Shown: positions 1 through 8,535 of the stretch, in pieces
How the letters are laid out: each line of letters opens with the position of its first letter
Numbering within the stretch: the stretch's first letter is position 1
From: Kutzneria buriramensis
GTDB lineage: Bacteria > Actinomycetota > Actinomycetes > Mycobacteriales > Pseudonocardiaceae
NCBI RefSeq assembly: GCF_043575855.1
Contig: NZ_CP144375.1
Location: forward strand, 5,580,001-5,644,000
Direction of reading: 5' to 3'
Length of the DNA stretch: 64,000 bases
Made by a program: the position numbers and the translations under genes
The notes under the pieces: generated by a model
What the model saw: the letters and a program-made list of their open reading frames with translations, nothing else
Databases searched by the model: none
What the model was told of the DNA's origin: nothing

Positions 1-105
1 GTCGCTGGCCGTGGCAACCACCTCGAAGCCCCGCTCCTGCAGGTCGCGGGCCACGCCGGCCCGCCACATCGGATGGTCGTCGACGACCATCACCGACACG
101 CTCAC
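1..105 (-). CDS. Response regulator, N-terminal fragment (cut by window edge)
   Basis: Only the first 35 codons are in the window. They read as the start of a receiver domain: a hydrophobic strand followed by the acidic pair VVDDHP, which would help bind Mg2+ around the phospho-acceptor aspartate. The GTG start at 105 overlaps the stop of the upstream kinase gene in a GTGA arrangement, so the two are translationally coupled and the kinase is the likely partner. The DDHPMWRAG pattern is typical of NarL/LuxR-type regulators, but the DNA-binding half lies outside the window. Confidence 0.85.
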   Translation of the reverse strand, partial: MSVSVMVVDDHPMWRAGVARDLQERGFEVVATASD

Positions 106-1259
106 CTGGATCCCCCTGTCGGCACGTGCAACTCCCACTCGGTGCCCTCGCCGGGCGCCGTCGTCAGCTCGACGGTGCCACCCAGGTCGGCGATCCGTCC
201 CCGGATCGACTGGGAGACACCGAGATGGCCCTCGGCCTCGGCGGCGGCCAGCCGGCCGTCCGCGATGCCCACGCCGTCGTCACGGACGCTGAGCACCACC
301 TCGCCGCCGAGATCCTCCAGCAGCACCCACGCCCGCGCCGCCGACCCGGCGTGCTTGTCCACATTGGACAGCGCCTCGCGCACGGCGGCCGCGAGCTCGC
401 CGGCGGTCACCTGCGGCACGAGCACCGGCGTCGCCGGCGCGGCCACCGAGATCGACGGCGTGGCCATGAGCTGCAACCACTGCCGCAGGTCGGTGTCGCC
501 ATCCACAGTGGACTCCAGCGGCCCGGACGCGATCAGCGACCGCAGCGCGATCTCCTGCTCGCCGGCCAGCTCCGCGATCTCCGCCGCCTCGCCGCCGACC
601 TCCAGGCCGCGCTTGCGCACCCGGGCCAGCACCTGGAGCACGCCGTCGTGGATGGACCGCGCCAGCCGCTCCCGCTCCGCGGTCGCCGCCTCGGTGCGCA
701 GCGCCTGCCGCACCCGGTCCGCCGAGTTGCGGGTCGCCTCCGTCGCCACGCCGACCACGAAGCTGACGCCGATCAGCAGCACGGTGTCCTCGGCGAGGTA
801 GATGTTGAAGTAGCCGCGCGGCAGCACGTTGGCCACGGCGGTGATGCCGCCGAACAGCAGCCCCCAGTACCGGCCCCCGTAGATCGCGCCGCCGACCGGC
901 ACGGCTGCGGACCACAGGGTGGTGATGGTCTGCGCGCCGCCCTGCAACTGCGCGGGGCCGACGATCGGCACCGACGACAGCATCAGCACGGTGTTCAGCA
1001 CGAGGTCGGCGATCACGAGCTGCGGCAGGCGGCCGGGCGGCGTCACGTAGAAGAACGTGAGCACGCCGGTCCACACGGTCATCACGCCGGCGACAAGCCA
1101 CCCGGCCCACGCCACCGCGAAGGTGTGGGCGTTGAGCCAGATGCTGCCGAGCGCGAACGCCCATGTCACGATGCGTAGCACGATCAGGCCCCGCCAGAAC
1201 GGCGTGGCCGGATCGTCGTCGGGACTGATCCCCGGAATGGCTGGTCTGTTCCTCACCAC
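102..1259 (-). CDS. MacS-like sensor histidine kinase
   Basis: A 385-residue membrane sensor kinase. Residues about 25-175 hold five to six hydrophobic segments with no large extracellular loop, so sensing is probably within or near the membrane. The dimerisation/phospho-acceptor helix follows, with ERERLARSIHDGVLQ and the candidate acceptor His204. A GHKL ATPase domain ends the protein, with an N-box (REALSNVDKHA) and a DDGVGI G-box. This architecture matches actinobacterial MacS kinases (N-terminal DUF5931 type). It would autophosphorylate and pass phosphate to the response regulator encoded immediately downstream, whose start codon overlaps this stop. The signal sensed is unknown. Confidence 0.85.
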   Translation of the reverse strand: MVRNRPAIPGISPDDDPATPFWRGLIVLRIVTWAFALGSIWLNAHTFAVAWAGWLVAGVMTVWTGVLTFFYVTPPGRLPQLVIADLVLNTVLMLSSVPIVGPAQLQGGAQTITTLWSAAVPVGGAIYGGRYWGLLFGGITAVANVLPRGYFNIYLAEDTVLLIGVSFVVGVATEATRNSADRVRQALRTEAATAERERLARSIHDGVLQVLARVRKRGLEVGGEAAEIAELAGEQEIALRSLIASGPLESTVDGDTDLRQWLQLMATPSISVAAPATPVLVPQVTAGELAAAVREALSNVDKHAGSAARAWVLLEDLGGEVVLSVRDDGVGIADGRLAAAEAEGHLGVSQSIRGRIADLGGTVELTTAPGEGTEWELHVPTGGSR

Positions 1260-1389
1260 GTGCTCCTCCCCGCGGACATCCTGCCGTGACCGGGTGGATC
1301 CGGGTATCCCTGACCGGTGGACTTCTGCTCACGTCACGACGTGTGCGAGGCTCAACGACATCCGGTGACGTGTCGGAAACGGAACTCAC

Positions 1390-2586
1390 GTGCGCGACTG
1401 GTCGATGTGGACCCTGCCGAGGCCCGCGTTGGTCTACTGGCTCGCAGTGGACCTCGCCGCGGTGGCGCTGGGCGGCTACGTCCTGGCCGCGACCCCGCCG
1501 CCGCAGCTCGCCGACCTCGGCCGCTTCGGCGCGGTCGCGGGCACCGGCGTGGTGGTCGTCGTGATCACGGCGATCGCCACCCAGCTCTCCAACGAGTCCC
1601 GGCGCAACCCCTGGGCGCTGCACATCTGCTACCTGTCGGCGGGCCTGCTCCTGCTGCCGCCGAACCTGGTGCTGCTGCTCCTGCTCGGCCCCGCCCTCTA
1701 CGGCGTGCTCGGCCCGGGACCGCAGGCGCACCGCTGGCTGTTCACGCTGGCCGCGACCACGCTGTCGGTGTTCGCCGCCCGGCTCGTCATCGGCTGGGAC
1801 CACCCGAACTGGGACTTCGGCATGCTCGTGCTCGCCGGCGCGGTGCTGCTGCTGACCCGCTTCGCGCTGGTGGCCATCGGTCTGCGGCTGCGCGCCCCGT
1901 CCGCCGGCGCCGACGAGGTGTTCGGCGAGCCGATCGACGTGGTGCTGGGCATCGTCGCGGCGAGCACCGGCGGGCTGATGGCCGCCGCCGTGCTGGCCGA
2001 CCCGATCCGAGCGCTGCTCGCCGGGCCGCCGATGTTCCTGCTGGAACGGGCCGCCCAGCTGCCGCAGTGGCGTCGCTCCGCGCAGCGGGACGCCAAGACG
2101 GGGCTGTCCAACGCCGTGCACTGGGACGTGCAGGCCCGCGAGGAGCTGGCCAAGGCGTCCGGACGCGGCCGGCCGGTCGCGATGATGCTGCTGGACCTGG
2201 ACCACTTCAAGCGGGTCAACGACCAGGTCGGGCATCTGGCCGGCGACGCGGCGCTGGCCGCGGTGGCCCGCGAGCTGCGTGGCAGCGTCCGGCACGGCGA
2301 CCTGGTCGGGCGGTTCGGCGGCGAGGAGTTCGTGGTGCTGCTGCCCGACACCGGTCCGGGCGTCGCCGAGTCGGTGGCCGAACGGGTCCGGCACGCCATC
2401 TCGCTGCTGCGGGTGTCGACCACCGCCGCCGACGGCCAGGCGCACACGCTGTCGGGCCTGACCGTCAGCATCGGAGTGTCCACATCGGACCGCTACGGCT
2501 ACGACGTGTCGGCGCTGCTGGTCGCCGCCGACTCGGCCCTGCTGTCCGCCAAGGGCTACGGCCGCAATCTCGTCGCGATGGCGTAG
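1390..2586 (+). CDS. Membrane-anchored diguanylate cyclase (GGDEF)
   Basis: 398 residues, GTG start. The first about 215 residues hold six to eight hydrophobic helices. The C-terminal about 165 residues are a GGDEF domain with DLDHFKRVNDQVGH for metal and GTP binding and the active-site signature RFGGEEF. An RHGD tetrad lies exactly five residues before GGEEF, matching the RxxD inhibitory I-site, so both synthesis of cyclic di-GMP and product feedback look intact. No EAL domain is present. It stands alone on the plus strand; its stop codon directly abuts the stop of the convergent permease gene. The stimulus is presumably perceived by the membrane region. Confidence 0.9.
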   Translation: MRDWSMWTLPRPALVYWLAVDLAAVALGGYVLAATPPPQLADLGRFGAVAGTGVVVVVITAIATQLSNESRRNPWALHICYLSAGLLLLPPNLVLLLLLGPALYGVLGPGPQAHRWLFTLAATTLSVFAARLVIGWDHPNWDFGMLVLAGAVLLLTRFALVAIGLRLRAPSAGADEVFGEPIDVVLGIVAASTGGLMAAAVLADPIRALLAGPPMFLLERAAQLPQWRRSAQRDAKTGLSNAVHWDVQAREELAKASGRGRPVAMMLLDLDHFKRVNDQVGHLAGDAALAAVARELRGSVRHGDLVGRFGGEEFVVLLPDTGPGVAESVAERVRHAISLLRVSTTAADGQAHTLSGLTVSIGVSTSDRYGYDVSALLVAADSALLSAKGYGRNLVAMA

Positions 2587-3723
2587 CTACTTGCCGTGCC
2601 CCGGCTCCACCTTCGGCGGCCGGGTCGGGTCCACTTCGGACGGATCGACGCCCTGGTCGTGCAGCAGCGACCGGATCCCCGAGTTCAGCACGGCCAGGAT
2701 CGGCACGGACATCAGTGCGCCGGCGATGCCGCCGAAGGTGAAGCCGGCGGCGATCATCAGCACCACCGCCAGCGGGTGCAGCTGCACCGCGCGGCCCAGC
2801 AGCAGGGGCTGGAGGATGTGGCTCTCCAGCTGCATCACCGCGATCACGATGGCCAGCACGATCAGCGCCGACACGAAGCCCTTGGCCACCAGCGCCACCA
2901 GCACCGCCACCGTGCCGGCGATCACCGCGCCGACGATCGGGATGAACGCGCCGAGGAACACCAGCGCGGCCAGCGGCACCGCCAGCGGCACGCCGACGAT
3001 GCCGATGCCGATCCCGATGCCGAGCGCGTCCACCACCGCCACCGCGGCGGTGGCCCGCACGTAGCGGACCAGCGAGGCGAAGCCGCGGCGGCCGGCCACG
3101 TCCACCCGCGGCCGCACGTCGGCCGGGATGATCTTGATCAGGAACGACCAGATGCCGCCGCCGTCGTGCAGGAAGAAGATGGTGGTGAACAGCACCAGCA
3201 GGACGCCGGTGAGCACCTCGGTGAGGGTGGCCGCGGTGGACAGCGCGCTGGTGGTGATGGTCAGCTGGTTGTCCTGGATCAGCTTCACGATCTGGTTGGT
3301 GAAGCCGGTGAGCTGGTCGGTGGACACGCGCAGCGGCGGCCCGGCCAGCCAGGTCTGGATCGCCTTGACCGAGCCGGCCACCTGCTTCTGGAGGTCGGGC
3401 AGGCCGCCGATGAAGGCGTTGATCACGCCGTAGAGCACGCCGACGACCAGGGCGATGCCGCCGACCACGACGATCGCGGTGGCCAGCCCGCGCGGCAGCC
3501 GCCAGCGCACCAGCTGGGCCACCGCCGGCGCGAGCAGCGCGGACATCAGCAGCGCGATGGCCACCGGGATGATGACGACGGCCAGGTAGCCGACGATCCA
3601 GGAGATGAGCCAGACCGCGGCGGCGACGGCCACCAGCCGCCAGCTCAGCGCGGCGCTGACCCGCAGCACCTTGGGCACGGACTGGCTGACGTCCTCGGGG
3701 CGACCGGGCCGGGCAGAAGTCAC
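2587..3723 (-). CDS. AI-2E/PerM family membrane permease
   Basis: About 378 residues with the family layout: two N-terminal hydrophobic helices, a long hydrophilic segment (residues about 85-170), then a cluster of helices and the PIVGAVIAG and QPLLLGRAV stretches typical of AI-2E transporter/PerM proteins. Family members export autoinducer-2 or move ions; the substrate here cannot be told. The GTG at 3723 is preferred because the frame upstream (to 3759) is short, Gly-rich and unlike a membrane protein N-terminus. It converges on the cyclase gene with no spacer: the two stop codons form TAGCTA. Confidence 0.82.
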   Translation of the reverse strand: MTSARPGRPEDVSQSVPKVLRVSAALSWRLVAVAAAVWLISWIVGYLAVVIIPVAIALLMSALLAPAVAQLVRWRLPRGLATAIVVVGGIALVVGVLYGVINAFIGGLPDLQKQVAGSVKAIQTWLAGPPLRVSTDQLTGFTNQIVKLIQDNQLTITTSALSTAATLTEVLTGVLLVLFTTIFFLHDGGGIWSFLIKIIPADVRPRVDVAGRRGFASLVRYVRATAAVAVVDALGIGIGIGIVGVPLAVPLAALVFLGAFIPIVGAVIAGTVAVLVALVAKGFVSALIVLAIVIAVMQLESHILQPLLLGRAVQLHPLAVVLMIAAGFTFGGIAGALMSVPILAVLNSGIRSLLHDQGVDPSEVDPTRPPKVEPGHGK

Positions 3724-3906
3724 GAGATCACCGTAGCCGCCCGAACCGCCCGAAGGCATCGTTCACACCTTCAGGGGATCTTGGGGTGTCGGAGCTGCGA
3801 GGACCGTTCCGAAACTGACAGTCTCTCGGCGTCGACATCGCGGACGCCTTCGCGTTCCGCCGGTGATGTCGGCGTTTCCCCAGGCGAGCGGAAGAGGATC
3901 TTCATT

Positions 3907-4800
3907 TTGTCGACGGACGGGCACGTGATCACGGGGGGCGGCCGGCTGCGCCGCGCGCTCACCCGTGCGCTGCTGACCGTCGGCGGCGCGGCGGGCCTGA
4001 CGGTCGCCGCGTGGTGCCTCTCCACCGCCTGCGCGTCCGCGGGAACCCTCGACGGCCACCAGGCCGCCACGGCGAACCCCGCGGCCGTGACGCACGGCCA
4101 CTCGCCGGAAACCGCATCAGCGGACGCCGGGGTGCACGAGATGGCCCGCACCGTCGCGACCGCGAGCAAGCCGGCCGTGGGCTCTCTCGCCGACGGGCAC
4201 CAGATCGTGGCGAGTGGGGCGAACCTGCCCTCCTCCGCCGATTTCGACCGGTTCGCCCACCAGGTCCAGGACGACTTCGTCCAGGTGGGGCGGCACGTGG
4301 CCACGCCGGCCCCGGCCGCCCTGGTGGGGGACTCGGTCACGCTGGTGCGCCACGTGGTCCAGTTCCCGCTGGCCACCCTGCCGGTGCGGCTGCCGATCCC
4401 GGTGATCGGCGACCTCAACGGCGCGTCCACGACGACCGACGGCCGGCAGTCCGTCACCTCGGCCGGGCTCGACCCGGCCGGTGTGCTCGCCGGCCCGCTC
4501 GCCGCCGTCGTCGGCGCGTCCGCCGACACCGTGTACATCGTGCGGCACTCGTTGCCGCCGCACCGGAGCTCGGACCTGTCCGGCCCGAGGAACTCCACGC
4601 CGATGCCGGCCGTGCCTGCCCAGGCCCCGTCGGCCCCGTGCTGCTTCGGACACGGAGGCGCCGGCACGCCCGGCTCCCCCACCGCCGGGCAGCTTCCGTT
4701 CGGCTCCACCCTCGGCGCCGCTGCGCGCAGGTCCGTCGTGGCCACCTCGCAGTCGGTGTCCGTGTTGACCGGCAAGCAAGCCGGCATCACGCCTGACTGA
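3907..4800 (+). CDS. Secreted protein of unknown family
   Basis: About 297 residues. I do not recognise a domain. The N-terminus has an arginine-rich n-region (GGRLRRALTRALL), a hydrophobic core and an ASA cleavage-like site near residue 45, so export is likely. The mature part is Ala/Val/Pro-rich with short hydrophobic stretches and a single CC pair near residue 240. TTG at 3907 follows a purine-rich GGAAGAGGA; GTG at 3925 is an alternative, and no ATG fits. It lies just upstream of the giant repeat protein on the same strand, 198 bases apart with hairpins between, which suggests the two exported proteins work together at the cell surface. This is inference from context. Confidence 0.7.
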   Translation: MSTDGHVITGGGRLRRALTRALLTVGGAAGLTVAAWCLSTACASAGTLDGHQAATANPAAVTHGHSPETASADAGVHEMARTVATASKPAVGSLADGHQIVASGANLPSSADFDRFAHQVQDDFVQVGRHVATPAPAALVGDSVTLVRHVVQFPLATLPVRLPIPVIGDLNGASTTTDGRQSVTSAGLDPAGVLAGPLAAVVGASADTVYIVRHSLPPHRSSDLSGPRNSTPMPAVPAQAPSAPCCFGHGGAGTPGSPTAGQLPFGSTLGAAARRSVVATSQSVSVLTGKQAGITPD

Positions 4801-4895
4801 TTCCCGCGCGCGGCTGGCGGTCGCAGGGGCATTGCCCCGCACCGTTCTCGGTCCGTGCGCATTCTTCTGCGCCGTCCCAGCCGCGCTAACGACCC

Positions 4896-4964
4896 GGGAT
4901 GCACCCACCCCCCTCAGCCGGGTGCATCCCACTTCCCCGGGTGGCCGTTGCCCCCGGCCACCCG
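4896..4964 (+). promoter_or_regulatory. Two tandem hairpins in the leader of the repeat-protein gene
   Basis: Two perfect inverted repeats follow each other. 4896-4906 pairs with 4920-4930 (11 bp, GGGATGCACCC arms), and 4938-4947 pairs with 4955-4964 (10 bp, CGGGTGGCCG arms). The second ends about 25 bases before the ribosome binding site AAGGAGAAG. They could end the upstream transcript, insulate or stabilise the following mRNA, or act as an attenuator. There is no T-tract after either one. Confidence 0.6.
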
Positions 4965-4998
4965 TTAGCCCCGCAAGGGACAACCCGAAGGAGAAGTA

Positions 4999-7900
4999 AT
5001 GCAGACGTGGGCGAAGCGCGGTATTCAGGCCGCGCTCCTCACCGGCGGCATGTTCGCCCTGGGCGCTGGCATCGCCAACGCGTCCGAGGCCGCGCCGACG
5101 CACCCGCTCGGTGTCCCCGCGACGGACCTGGTCGACGTCAACGTCAAGGTGCCGATCAGCGAGCAGAACAACCAGCTGGGCACCGTGCTGGGCAAGACCA
5201 ACCTGCCCGGCGTCAGCCAGACCGTGAGCACGCGCCAGCTCACCGGCAAGCTGGCCCCGCACCCGCTGGCCACGCAGGCGAAGAACATCCCGGTCGCGGT
5301 GCCGCAGAACATCAGCCGCGGCAACACGATCCCGCTCGACGTGTGCGTGCCGATCGACATCTCCGGCAACGCCATCGGCGCCACCGGCGACGCGGCCACG
5401 TACAACAACTCGCGCATCGGCTGCGAGGCCCAGTCGGTCACCTCGACCGACGGCCGCAACGGCTCGATCGCCGGCAACATCGTCGGCGTCGACTGGGGCC
5501 TGCCGGTCCAGCTGGACAACAACGCGATCGCCGCCGCGGGCAACGCGGCCGCCGCCGGCTCCGCCGAGGCGATGACCGCGACCGGCACCACGCCGTTCAA
5601 CAGCAACGGCACCCGCGGCACCCTGGCCGGCAACATCATCGACGCCGCCCTGGGCACCCCGGTCCAGCTGACCGGCAACGCGATCGGCGTCGGCGGCAAC
5701 TCGGAGACCGCCTCGAAGGCCTCCACCGACGTGGCCACCGGCGGCTCGTTGAACAGCACCGGTGACGGCGGCACGCTGTCGGGCAACCTGGGCGGCATCC
5801 CGGTGGCCCTGCCCGTCGAGGCCAACGGCAACGCCATCTCCTGGGTCGGCAACGCCGACGCCAAGAACCACAGCAGCGGCTGGGTGCAGGCCGGCGACAC
5901 CATCGACGGCTTCTACACCCGGACCGAGGGCGACCCGAGCACCCTGTCCGGCAACATCGTGCAGGCGCCGCTCGTCAGCAAGGCCCTGCTGGCCGGCAAC
6001 GCGGTGTCCTGGATCGGCAACACCACCGCGCTCGGCGTCACCGAGAACGACCTGCGCGCGGGTGGCAACGCCGCCACCAACGGCATCAAGTCGACCGGCT
6101 CCGGCAACATCGTCGACCCCGAGCTCGCGCTGCCCGTCGAGGTCTTCGGCGACGGCGTCACCTGGATCGGCACCGCCGAGGCGGCCGACCTGAACAAGGT
6201 CACCGCGCTGGCCGGCGGCGCCACCTACACCGACGGCGACAACTCCACGCTGGGCGGCAACGACGCGAGCGTGCCGGTCGCCGGCGCGGTCGACGTGTTC
6301 GGCTCGGCCGTGTCGTGGATCGGCAACGCCTGGGGCAAGGCCGGCAACGACTCCAAGGTCAACGACGGCGGCTACAACGGCACCCTCGGCAACGGCGGCA
6401 TGGCCGGCGGCAACGAGGCCAACGTGCCGCTCGCGCTGCCCGTCGAGATCTTCGGCGCCGGCGCCAGCCTCACCGGCAACGCCGACGGCCTGGCCAAGGA
6501 GGTCAAGGACGTCGAAGCCGGGGACAAGGTCAACACGCAGGACGACCGCGGCACCCTGAGCAGCAACATCGCCGCCGTCCCGGCCACCGCGCCGGTGCAG
6601 GCCTTCGGCGACGCGGCCGGCCTGATCGCCAACGTCAGCGGCAGCGCGCAGTCGACCACGACCACCACCGCCGGCCACGACATGCAGGCCAACGGCGACA
6701 AGGGCAGCGGCTCCGGCAACGTCGCCGCCGTCCCGGTCACGCTGCCCACGCAGCTGTTCGGCGACACCGCCACCCTGGTCGGCAACGGCGACGCCATCGC
6801 CAAGGGCATCACCAGCTCCACCGCGGGCGGCGACATCGACGCCAGCGGCAAGGGCGGTTCGATCACCGGCAACATCGCGGACGTGCCGGTCGCCGGCGCG
6901 ATCCAGGGCTTCGGCGGGGCCATCGCGGGCGCCGGCGTGGACAACGCCACCGCCACCAACCTGACCAGCTCGATGGCCGGTGGCAGCGACCTGACGTCCG
7001 GCCACGACGGCTCGGTCGCGGGCAACATCGCCCAGGTGCCGCTGGCGCCGGTCGTCTCCGTGCTCGGCGACACCGTCACCGCCGCGGGCGTCGGCAACTC
7101 GATCGCCGACAACAAGGTGTTCGACACCGCCGGCAAGGAGACCACCACCGACGGCAGCGACGCCGCGATCTCCGGCAACGTCGCCAAGGTGCCGGCCGCC
7201 GCGACCGCCGCCGTGCTCGGCGACGCCGTCACCCTCGGTGGCCTCGCGAAGGCGATGGCGCACAGCTACATCGACCCGTCGGCCGGTGGCGACACCACCA
7301 CCTCGGGGACCGCCGGCTCGTGGGCCGGCAACGTCGCGCAGGTGCCCGCCGCGATCAACGCGGAGGTCCTCGGCGACTCGGTGGGCGCGGCCGGCAACGC
7401 GGTCGGCGAGACCACCGCGTGGACCGGCAACTTCGCCGGCGGTGTCACCCACACCGACGGCAAGTTCGGCTCCGTGGCCGGCAACCTGGCCCAGGTGCCG
7501 CTCGTGGGCAGTGCCGAGGTGCTGGACGACTCGGTGGGCGCGGCCGGCAACGCCGCCGACAAGGACGCAACCACCGCGATCAACACCGCCGGTGGCGACT
7601 CGTCCACCTCCGGCGTGTTCGGCTCGGTGGCCGGCAACCTGCTCTCCGTGCCGGCGGCCGCCGACGCGCAGGTCACCCAGGACGCGGTGTCCGCGCTGGG
7701 CCAGGCCTACCACTCCGGCTTCAACAAGGTCGTCGACCTGGCCGGCGGCGACGTCGCCACCAACGGCACGGGCGGCTCCATCTCCGGCGACCTGCTCCAG
7801 GTCCCGGTCGGCGCCATCGCGGGCGTGTTCGAGGACGCCGTGACCGTCGGCGGCATCGCCGCCACCAAGGGCGTCAACGTCACCGAGCTGGCGTCCGGCG

Positions 7901-8439
7901 GCAGCCAGACCACGGCCGGCGCGATGAAGCAGCTGTCGGGCCTGAACGGGCACCTGCCGATCGGCGCCCTGGTGCAGATCTTCGACGTGCCGGTGGAGGT
8001 GTTCGGCACCGCGCTCGCGCACGGCGCGAACGTCACCTCGGCCGTCGTGGGCGAGGAGCACCCGCTGATCGACGTTCCGGTGAGCAACCGCCTGCTGGGC
8101 GCCGCCGAGCTGCCGACGCAGCGCGACCTGCCCACCGCCGCCGGCCTGCCGCTGGCCGGCCTGGGCGTGGACAGCGTGATGGGCCTGTTCAAGCTGCTGC
8201 CGCTGGGCGGCCTGTCGCAGTCCCTGCCGGGCCTGCCGGCCCAGGAGCGCGACCTGCCGACGCTGTCGGGCACGCTGCCCACGGACAACCTGATCCCGGG
8301 CGCGCACCTGGCGCAGCTGCCGAGCCTGAACGGCCTGCACGTGCAGCCGGGTCTGGCCAACGCGGGCGCTCGCGACCTGCCGGGCCAGGAGCTGCTGGGC
8401 GACCTGGGCTCGATGACCGAGGGCCTGCACCTGGGCTGA
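4999..8439 (+). CDS. Giant secreted protein with chaplin-like tandem repeats
   Basis: 1146 residues with an excellent ribosome binding site (AAGGAG). A signal peptide spans residues 1-28 (ends GIANA-S). Residues about 103-142 form a first unit with two cysteines (C116, C142) around GNAIGATG, resembling the paired-cysteine chaplin domain. Residues 155-980 are about 16 cysteine-free repeats of about 51 residues with the approximate pattern G-S-x-x-G-N-(I/L/V)-x-x-V-P-x-x-x-(P/A)-V-x-x-(F/L)-G-(D/N)-A-V-x-x-x-G-N-A, then a Thr/Ser/Gly/Asp-rich linker. The conserved half matches the chaplin consensus (SGN..QVP...PV.V.GN.V...G). Residues 980-1146 are Leu/Pro-rich with the tripled motif RDLP. No LPXTG anchor or transmembrane tail is visible. 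Chaplins assemble into amyloid surface layers on aerial hyphae; a similar fibrous or surface role is inferred. A strong terminator follows. Confidence 0.8.
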   Translation: MQTWAKRGIQAALLTGGMFALGAGIANASEAAPTHPLGVPATDLVDVNVKVPISEQNNQLGTVLGKTNLPGVSQTVSTRQLTGKLAPHPLATQAKNIPVAVPQNISRGNTIPLDVCVPIDISGNAIGATGDAATYNNSRIGCEAQSVTSTDGRNGSIAGNIVGVDWGLPVQLDNNAIAAAGNAAAAGSAEAMTATGTTPFNSNGTRGTLAGNIIDAALGTPVQLTGNAIGVGGNSETASKASTDVATGGSLNSTGDGGTLSGNLGGIPVALPVEANGNAISWVGNADAKNHSSGWVQAGDTIDGFYTRTEGDPSTLSGNIVQAPLVSKALLAGNAVSWIGNTTALGVTENDLRAGGNAATNGIKSTGSGNIVDPELALPVEVFGDGVTWIGTAEAADLNKVTALAGGATYTDGDNSTLGGNDASVPVAGAVDVFGSAVSWIGNAWGKAGNDSKVNDGGYNGTLGNGGMAGGNEANVPLALPVEIFGAGASLTGNADGLAKEVKDVEAGDKVNTQDDRGTLSSNIAAVPATAPVQAFGDAAGLIANVSGSAQSTTTTTAGHDMQANGDKGSGSGNVAAVPVTLPTQLFGDTATLVGNGDAIAKGITSSTAGGDIDASGKGGSITGNIADVPVAGAIQGFGGAIAGAGVDNATATNLTSSMAGGSDLTSGHDGSVAGNIAQVPLAPVVSVLGDTVTAAGVGNSIADNKVFDTAGKETTTDGSDAAISGNVAKVPAAATAAVLGDAVTLGGLAKAMAHSYIDPSAGGDTTTSGTAGSWAGNVAQVPAAINAEVLGDSVGAAGNAVGETTAWTGNFAGGVTHTDGKFGSVAGNLAQVPLVGSAEVLDDSVGAAGNAADKDATTAINTAGGDSSTSGVFGSVAGNLLSVPAAADAQVTQDAVSALGQAYHSGFNKVVDLAGGDVATNGTGGSISGDLLQVPVGAIAGVFEDAVTVGGIAATKGVNVTELASGGSQTTAGAMKQLSGLNGHLPIGALVQIFDVPVEVFGTALAHGANVTSAVVGEEHPLIDVPVSNRLLGAAELPTQRDLPTAAGLPLAGLGVDSVMGLFKLLPLGGLSQSLPGLPAQERDLPTLSGTLPTDNLIPGAHLAQLPSLNGLHVQPGLANAGARDLPGQELLGDLGSMTEGLHLG
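5461..7936 (+). repeat. About 16 tandem coding repeats of about 153 bp
   Basis: The repeats of the chaplin-like protein are in frame, mostly 51 codons long, and diverged at the DNA level, so they are an old, selected array rather than a recent expansion. Early units (to about 6240) vary in length from 47 to 56 codons; later units are more regular. Each begins with a G-S/T-x-x-G-N motif and carries a second G-N/D-A motif about 20 residues on. Confidence 0.85.
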
Positions 8440-8456
8440 GCTCCGAATAGCTAGCG

Positions 8457-8489
8457 AGAACCCCCGGGACAGCCAGTCCCGGGGGTTCT
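8457..8489 (+). terminator. Rho-independent terminator of the repeat-protein gene
   Basis: A perfect 14-bp stem (8457-8470 with 8476-8489, arms AGAACCCCCGGGAC / GTCCCGGGGGTTCT) with loop AGCCA. It is followed by GTATTTTTG and lies 17 bases after the stop codon. Confidence 0.92.
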
Positions 8490-8535
8490 GTATTTTTGCC
8501 GCCCGTTCCGGCAGGGGGCTCGGCCCCTTTTGAGC

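Noticed and set aside
1330..1343. Inverted repeat CACGTC-AC-GACGTG in the divergent kinase/cyclase gap
   Set aside because: Only six pairs, and short CG-rich palindromes are expected by chance at this GC content. It does not match a MacR box as I know it.
5461..7936. CRISPR-like array
   Set aside because: Regular 153-bp periodicity is due to in-frame protein repeats; DNA units are diverged and there are no identical short repeats or cas genes. No CRISPR array is visible in the window.
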